Of a stretch of 64,000 bases of DNA, positions 59,601 to 64,000 are shown piece after piece. The position numbers and the translations under genes were made by a program. The stretch is from Episyrphus balteatus (lineage: Eukaryota > Arthropoda > Insecta > Diptera > Syrphidae), in the NCBI RefSeq assembly GCF_945859705.1, contig NC_079138.1:6262001-6326000 (forward strand), given 5' to 3'. The notes beneath the pieces are model-generated. The model had not been told where the DNA came from. It saw nothing but the letters and a program-made list of their open reading frames with translations, and did no database searches. Each line of letters opens with the position of its first letter. Position 1 is the first letter of the stretch.

Positions 59601-61060
59601 TATTTGTTTTGAATCCGATTGGCAACCCTAGAATATACCTTCAAGCTTCAAGCAATATTTCTTTTCTGCTGATGTAGACTCTGGTAGTTTTTGTGTGAAG
59701 AGAGATAGATATGGTACAGCACTATGTGGATTTATCATCCAGATGCAGAGAATGTTCGAACGTTATGTTGAGAGACTGTGGGATGGCGTTTAAAGGCTAC
59801 AAGAACATCAAACAAGTTGCCCCCCGGCCCCGATAGCTCTCACATCAAACCACAGTTGAAATCACCCTCTGCCCCTTATTCTTTAACCGCGCATATTCCG
59901 CCAGAATGAAAGCAATTTCTCAATGAAAAATAAACCTTCCACTCTTTGGCGCTTTAAGTGGACAAGTTCGTATAGGGCCCACCAAAAATTCGGAAAACTT
60001 CAAATACAGAGGGTGTTGCTTGCTGCTTTTTGCAACCAACCGCCCACAGCCCCCACTCACGCCCGCCCGTTCGCCCTTCCTAACATTATATCTGATAATA
60101 CTGTCGTTTTTTTTTTTTTTTTTTCTTTTAAATGTTGATGTTGTTGTTTTTGTTGTTGTTGTTTTTTTGTTACCCAACGTCTCGTCATCACCACCACATA
60201 GCGTAGGGGTTGCTTCGAATAACTGAGCTTTTTTGCAGTTGTTACACTTTTCCCTCGGCATGTATCTTAGGTTTGGTAAGTTGGTAGCTTATAGGTGGTA
60301 GGTGGTATATTCCAACAGGCTCTAAAAAAAATCCTCCAGAGCCGACAAAGCTGCCTGCCAGCATCCAGAGCCAGCCAACAGCACATATTCAAACAGGCAG
60401 TAGAGGCACATATCCATATAGAAGAAAATACGTAAACTACTACCAGTTGGTTGGGATTCATTCAGTCTTTCCCGGAGAACGTTTAAGATAAGTTCTAATA
60501 TCAAAAAATAAGCAAAATCCATCGCTAGATATAGAAATTCCGTGCGCAAATTTTTTAATATATTAAATAAAGGACAGAAAGAAAAAAAAAACGGTATAGT
60601 GTTTAAGAAAAGGCCATTTTATTAATAATTATAAACTATACTTTTATTTCTTTCCACACACCCAGTGTAATTCTTCGAAATTTGGTTTATATATATTTTA
60701 TATATTTTATTTAAACTCAGAAAAAAAGTACAAAGTTTTAAAGTTTATCTGCATATTCCAACTCTGTGCAGCAAATCAAATAGATTAATCAAGCCCGTGA
60801 GCGTAACACACGGTGTAGTGAAATAGTTTAAAAAAAAAAAAACAAAAAACAAAAATTTAAATTAAATAAATTTTCGGTTTGAAAATTTCATTGATTTTGA
60901 TCTAAGTTATTGGTATGTTTGTCTTTTTGGTTATATTTATTTATTAACACATAATTTTACTATCCACCAACAAATATATACTTACAAATTAACAAAAAAT
61001 AGACTTCTTCGAAATTTTAAGCATTTCAGCTTACTTCATTCACAAAGTATCTACCTAAAT
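53602..61060. other. long AT-rich intergenic region, no gene recognised
   Basis: Noted items: a hAT-like terminal fragment (CAGGGGCAGATTTAG) at about 53870 with GGGCCCCTACG blocks; degenerate GACAG/AGGTAG-type repeats at 58440-58680; ATCCTGAGATACGAATCAAAT duplicated near 58970 and 59020; and a GC-richer, pyrimidine-rich patch at 59820-60270. No exon chain or conserved protein could be read. Confidence 0.4.
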
Positions 61061-61174
61061 TCAAAGAAAGATGAATGGCGAGGTCCTTCGATGTTTTCGA
61101 CTATTTCCATTGATATCCCGACGGCGGCGACAACAGCTGTCTGCTGAACTACAACTACGACCAGCACTATTCAT
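61061..61174 (-). CDS. possible short ORF or first coding exon, 37 residues, unidentified
   Basis: ATG at 61174 opens a frame to TGA at 61061 that is Ser-rich then Arg-rich (SSADSCCRRRRDINGNSRKH). It lies in one of few GC-rich patches in this part of the window. AGGTAGAT just after the stop is a poor donor, and no downstream exon was recognised. It could be a 5'-leader ORF or chance. I do not recognise the product. Confidence 0.2.
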   Translation of the reverse strand: MNSAGRSCSSADSCCRRRRDINGNSRKHRRTSPFIFL

Positions 61175-63904
61175 TTGTTGTGATGATGATTATAAGATGA
61201 AGTAATAATAATATTACAAGATTTTTTTGAAATAGTTCTTGCACCAAAATCAAATCTGCACAACGAATCTGCACCTAAAAAAGAATTAAAATTTTTCACA
61301 CAATATCAGATTGTTTTAGCCAATTTAGTTAGTTGTCTGCAAATAAAAAAAAAATCACAAATTCAAAATCACAAGTAGACATATGCACTTTAATTTTAAT
61401 TTAGTTTTCTGTTGGAATAATTACAATTTTGCACAACCTTGCACCTAGCTGTTTTTGTTTCCGAAATATGACAATTTTTATGTTTAAAACCAATCTTGCA
61501 CTACACTTATCTGTTCACCCTGTTATTTAAATATCAAAACATAAATGTTAATTTAATATTCCTTTTTTTTTTTTAATTCCAATAGTTGCTCGATAATTAA
61601 TTGTCACTTCATTTCAAAGCGGAAGAGAATAATAATTCCGTTTTTTTCATTCAAAAATAAAAAAAGATATTCAACTTCATTGTTTATCATAATTATTTTT
61701 AAATTTTTGAGAAGTGAAAAAATAACTCATCAACTATGCGGCACTGTACAAAAAAGGTAAGTTTATTTAGAATATACACAAATTATTTGTCAACTTTATT
61801 TTAAGCAACAAAAAGTATAGTTAACAAGGACATTTTTAGAATTATTAAAAAAAATTTATTTTATCCCATCATAGAAAAAAAGTTTCGTTTGACCAACGAA
61901 CTGAAAGTGATTGAATTGTTATTCAAAAATTTTAATCACCATTGAGGGTAGTTAAAGAACAGGGGTATTTTTATTTTATATCCATAATGTTTTTGAACTT
62001 TCGTAACTGTAACTTTGCCATATTAGTTGAAAATTTTGTGCAAAAATAAAATCATTGCTTTTAGAAAAGCAAAAAAAAAAATAATATAATATAAAATTAA
62101 AATCAATTTTAAAGTTCAAGTGACCTCAACTTGAACTTTAAAATTGAATTATATTCAATCGCTCCACTTAATATAAATATAATTTTAATAATTTTTATTA
62201 TTTTTTCTTCGTTATTATAAAATTTAAACTCAAAAAAGACTTAAAAAGAAAGTCGAATATAGGAATTTTGGTTTGGGATTTTGTTTTGCGGGAAAATGAG
62301 TTAATGTTATTGTTGCAATTTTTTTAGGAATTTTGCATTTTTGAAGGGAGAGTAACGGTCAAAGCAAAAACAACAAAAATAATTTTAATAGTAGATTCTA
62401 CATGAGTGGTATATTTGATGGTTTATCAGTCATGAAATCAGAAACGGAAATTTGTTTTTTTTTTTTATTCGTTTCTATACCAAAAACTAAACTAAAAAAA
62501 ATTGAAAACTAAACATTTCCGAAATTTTAATATAATATTAATTTCAATTAAATCGTTTCACCCGTTCGTTTTGGCTCCTAATACAGACAGAAATAATTTC
62601 GGAATCAACATTTTTTTCACATTCTCTGTGATGACATATGCCATTCTGCATAAAGGATGTAGGTATAGTTCCCAGTAAAATTGAAAAAAAAAAAAAAAAT
62701 CAATGTTTTTATTTTTGTAATTTGTATACATCATTGTATAATTATGTCATTAACACATAAAAGCATGTACGTGTCATCCGTATTAAATTCCAATTGAGTG
62801 CGTTAATTACAAAATGCACCAAGATTCAAAACCAATTACATTCACTTTCTCAATTATTGCGTTCAAGCATTTAATAATGCCAAAACACTTAACGGAGACG
62901 GACGTAAACAATAAGGATTAAATGGAGTGTATGGGGATGTTAAAACGTTCAACAACAAATTAAATGGTCAGCAGCCACAAGGCATAAAGGAATGAATGCA
63001 TGTTGATGGCTATCAGCTTAATTAAATTTTTCGGGGAAAAGTTGAATCAAAAGTAGAGGCAAAAAAAAAAATAGATATAAAAAACATGCATGTACACAAT
63101 GCACATTGAACATCATGCATGGATCCACAGGACTCTCGGACTCAGAGGACTCAGGAATATGAGTTTCCTTCGAGAGTGCTGCTAGTGGATAGGATAGGAT
63201 GTGAGGAATTCAATTTTTCATATCGTTTCACAGAGAGACCATTATGCATACGTAAAGAGGATTTATTCATCTTTTTTTTTCATTTTCATCATAATAGGAA
63301 TGTTTGCCATATGAGTTAGACCTCCGGACAACTAACAAGAATGGTTAAGTTATCCTCACATAACTATAATAGGATTATTTCGAGAGCATTTTGTGGTAAA
63401 GTATTTTGCAAATTGGTTGGTCTTTTGTAGGAATTATATCGAATGTGCACTGAGAATGTGTATAGAATAATGATAATGGTTCATGTGCGAGACAACAATA
63501 AATATTCAAAAGAATTTTGTGACATTAAATAAAGTTGACAAAATGAAACTGACGTTGTTAGTACGTATTAAACTTGAACTTGACAATATAAAGGAAAACA
63601 TTTTCAATTGAAAGTTTGTACTTATGAATAGGAGTCCATAGAGAAATATGGTAGATATTTTGCTTGTCGATACAGAGTTGTTTTTGTTTACACATGGTAT
63701 TGTGGTTCTTAGAAGAAAAAAAGACTTTCATGGTCATAAACATTTAACAGGCTTTTTAACTTTTAAATGACGTTATTTGTATAAACCAAAGGTCATTTTA
63801 TGTAGGATACAAAAGCCTGATAAATATTTAAAAAGGCTTTATGAACTTGGTCATGAGTTTTTTTTCTATCTAATTAGATATTTTCTGTCTCAATTTATTC
63901 CGTT
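61175..63904. other. AT-rich intergenic region, no gene recognised
   Basis: No coding exon recognised. ATGCGGCACTGTACAAAAAAG followed by a strong donor GTAAGT at 61735-61761 (+) could be a start exon, but nothing downstream supports it. Confidence 0.4.
62103..62147. repeat. perfect hairpin, 19-bp arms, 7-base loop
   Basis: TCAATTTTAAAGTTCAAGT (62103-62121) and its exact complement (62129-62147) flank GACCTCA. Perfect pairing over 19 bases with so short a loop is unlikely by chance, even at this base composition. Confidence 0.85.
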
Positions 63905-63990
63905 ATATTTGGTAGGTTAGGTTAGGTTATATGGGCTGACAGTTGATTTTGTTACCGTCACACTTAGATCAAATTATTATTATTATATTT
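63905..63990 (-). mobile_element. non-LTR retrotransposon 3' end fragment
   Basis: On the minus strand it reads GATCTAAGTGTGAC...CAGCCCATATAACCTAACCTAACC. This parallels the 3' end of the plus-strand RNase H element at 12920-12986 (GGTCTAAATGCATC...TAGCCACGTTAACCTAAC). Only the terminus is present. Confidence 0.55.
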
Positions 63991-64000
63991 GGTAACCGCA

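Noticed and set aside
59920..60261. 113-residue minus-strand ORF starting MPREKCNNC
   Set aside because: It is dominated by Thr and Lys runs from (TTG)n and poly-T on the plus strand; no domain or supporting neighbour.
63908..63925. GGTTAGGTTAGGTTA as telomeric TTAGG repeat
   Set aside because: Only three units are present, beside a sequence matching a non-LTR 3' end; Diptera generally lack TTAGG telomeres.

Overview
The window is AT-rich nuclear DNA from an insect, most likely a brachyceran fly. The basis is two split genes with dipteran-style architecture (several introns of only 60-75 bases), a clear Sara (Smad anchor for receptor activation) orthologue, runs of CAA/CAG-type codons, and a dense load of small non-autonomous DNA transposons. 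No rRNA, CRISPR, operon or prokaryotic feature was seen.

Layout. 1-13 kb: no host gene. A 5.4-kb hAT-type element (1536-6948) holds several other elements inserted inside one another, followed by small MITEs and two decayed non-LTR retrotransposon fragments. 13.07-18.56 kb (+): Sara, eight coding exons, reassembled in frame to about 1428 residues with a FYVE zinc finger, a PP1-docking motif and the C-terminal SARA domain. 19.7-32.9 kb (-): a long gene for a single-LIM-domain, probably actin-associated (EPLIN/LIMA1-like) protein. I reassembled it from 18 exons, including many too short to see as ORFs, into one open frame of about 1085 residues. The two genes are convergent, with polyadenylation signals facing each other across about 0.75 kb. 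The LIM gene's introns carry at least eight transposons or palindromes.

33-54 kb: intergenic DNA full of MITEs. Most have boundaries fixed by exact target-site duplications: hAT (8 bp), Tc1/mariner-like (TA), PIF/Harbinger-like (3 bp) and piggyBac-like (TTAA). A dead non-LTR reverse transcriptase on the minus strand is split by a hAT element. There are also a 14-bp minisatellite, a ~0.5-kb tandem repeat and two tRNA-like relics. 54-64 kb: AT-rich, without a recognisable gene; it holds a possible small minus-strand ORF at 61.1 kb, a perfect 19-bp-arm hairpin at 62.1 kb and a non-LTR 3' end at 63.9 kb.

The two genes are not obviously functionally linked: Sara acts on signalling endosomes (TGF-beta/Dpp and Notch), whereas the LIM protein is probably cytoskeletal. 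I found no convincing undescribed biological system. The most informative content is the layered transposon archaeology and the exon structure of the LIM gene.
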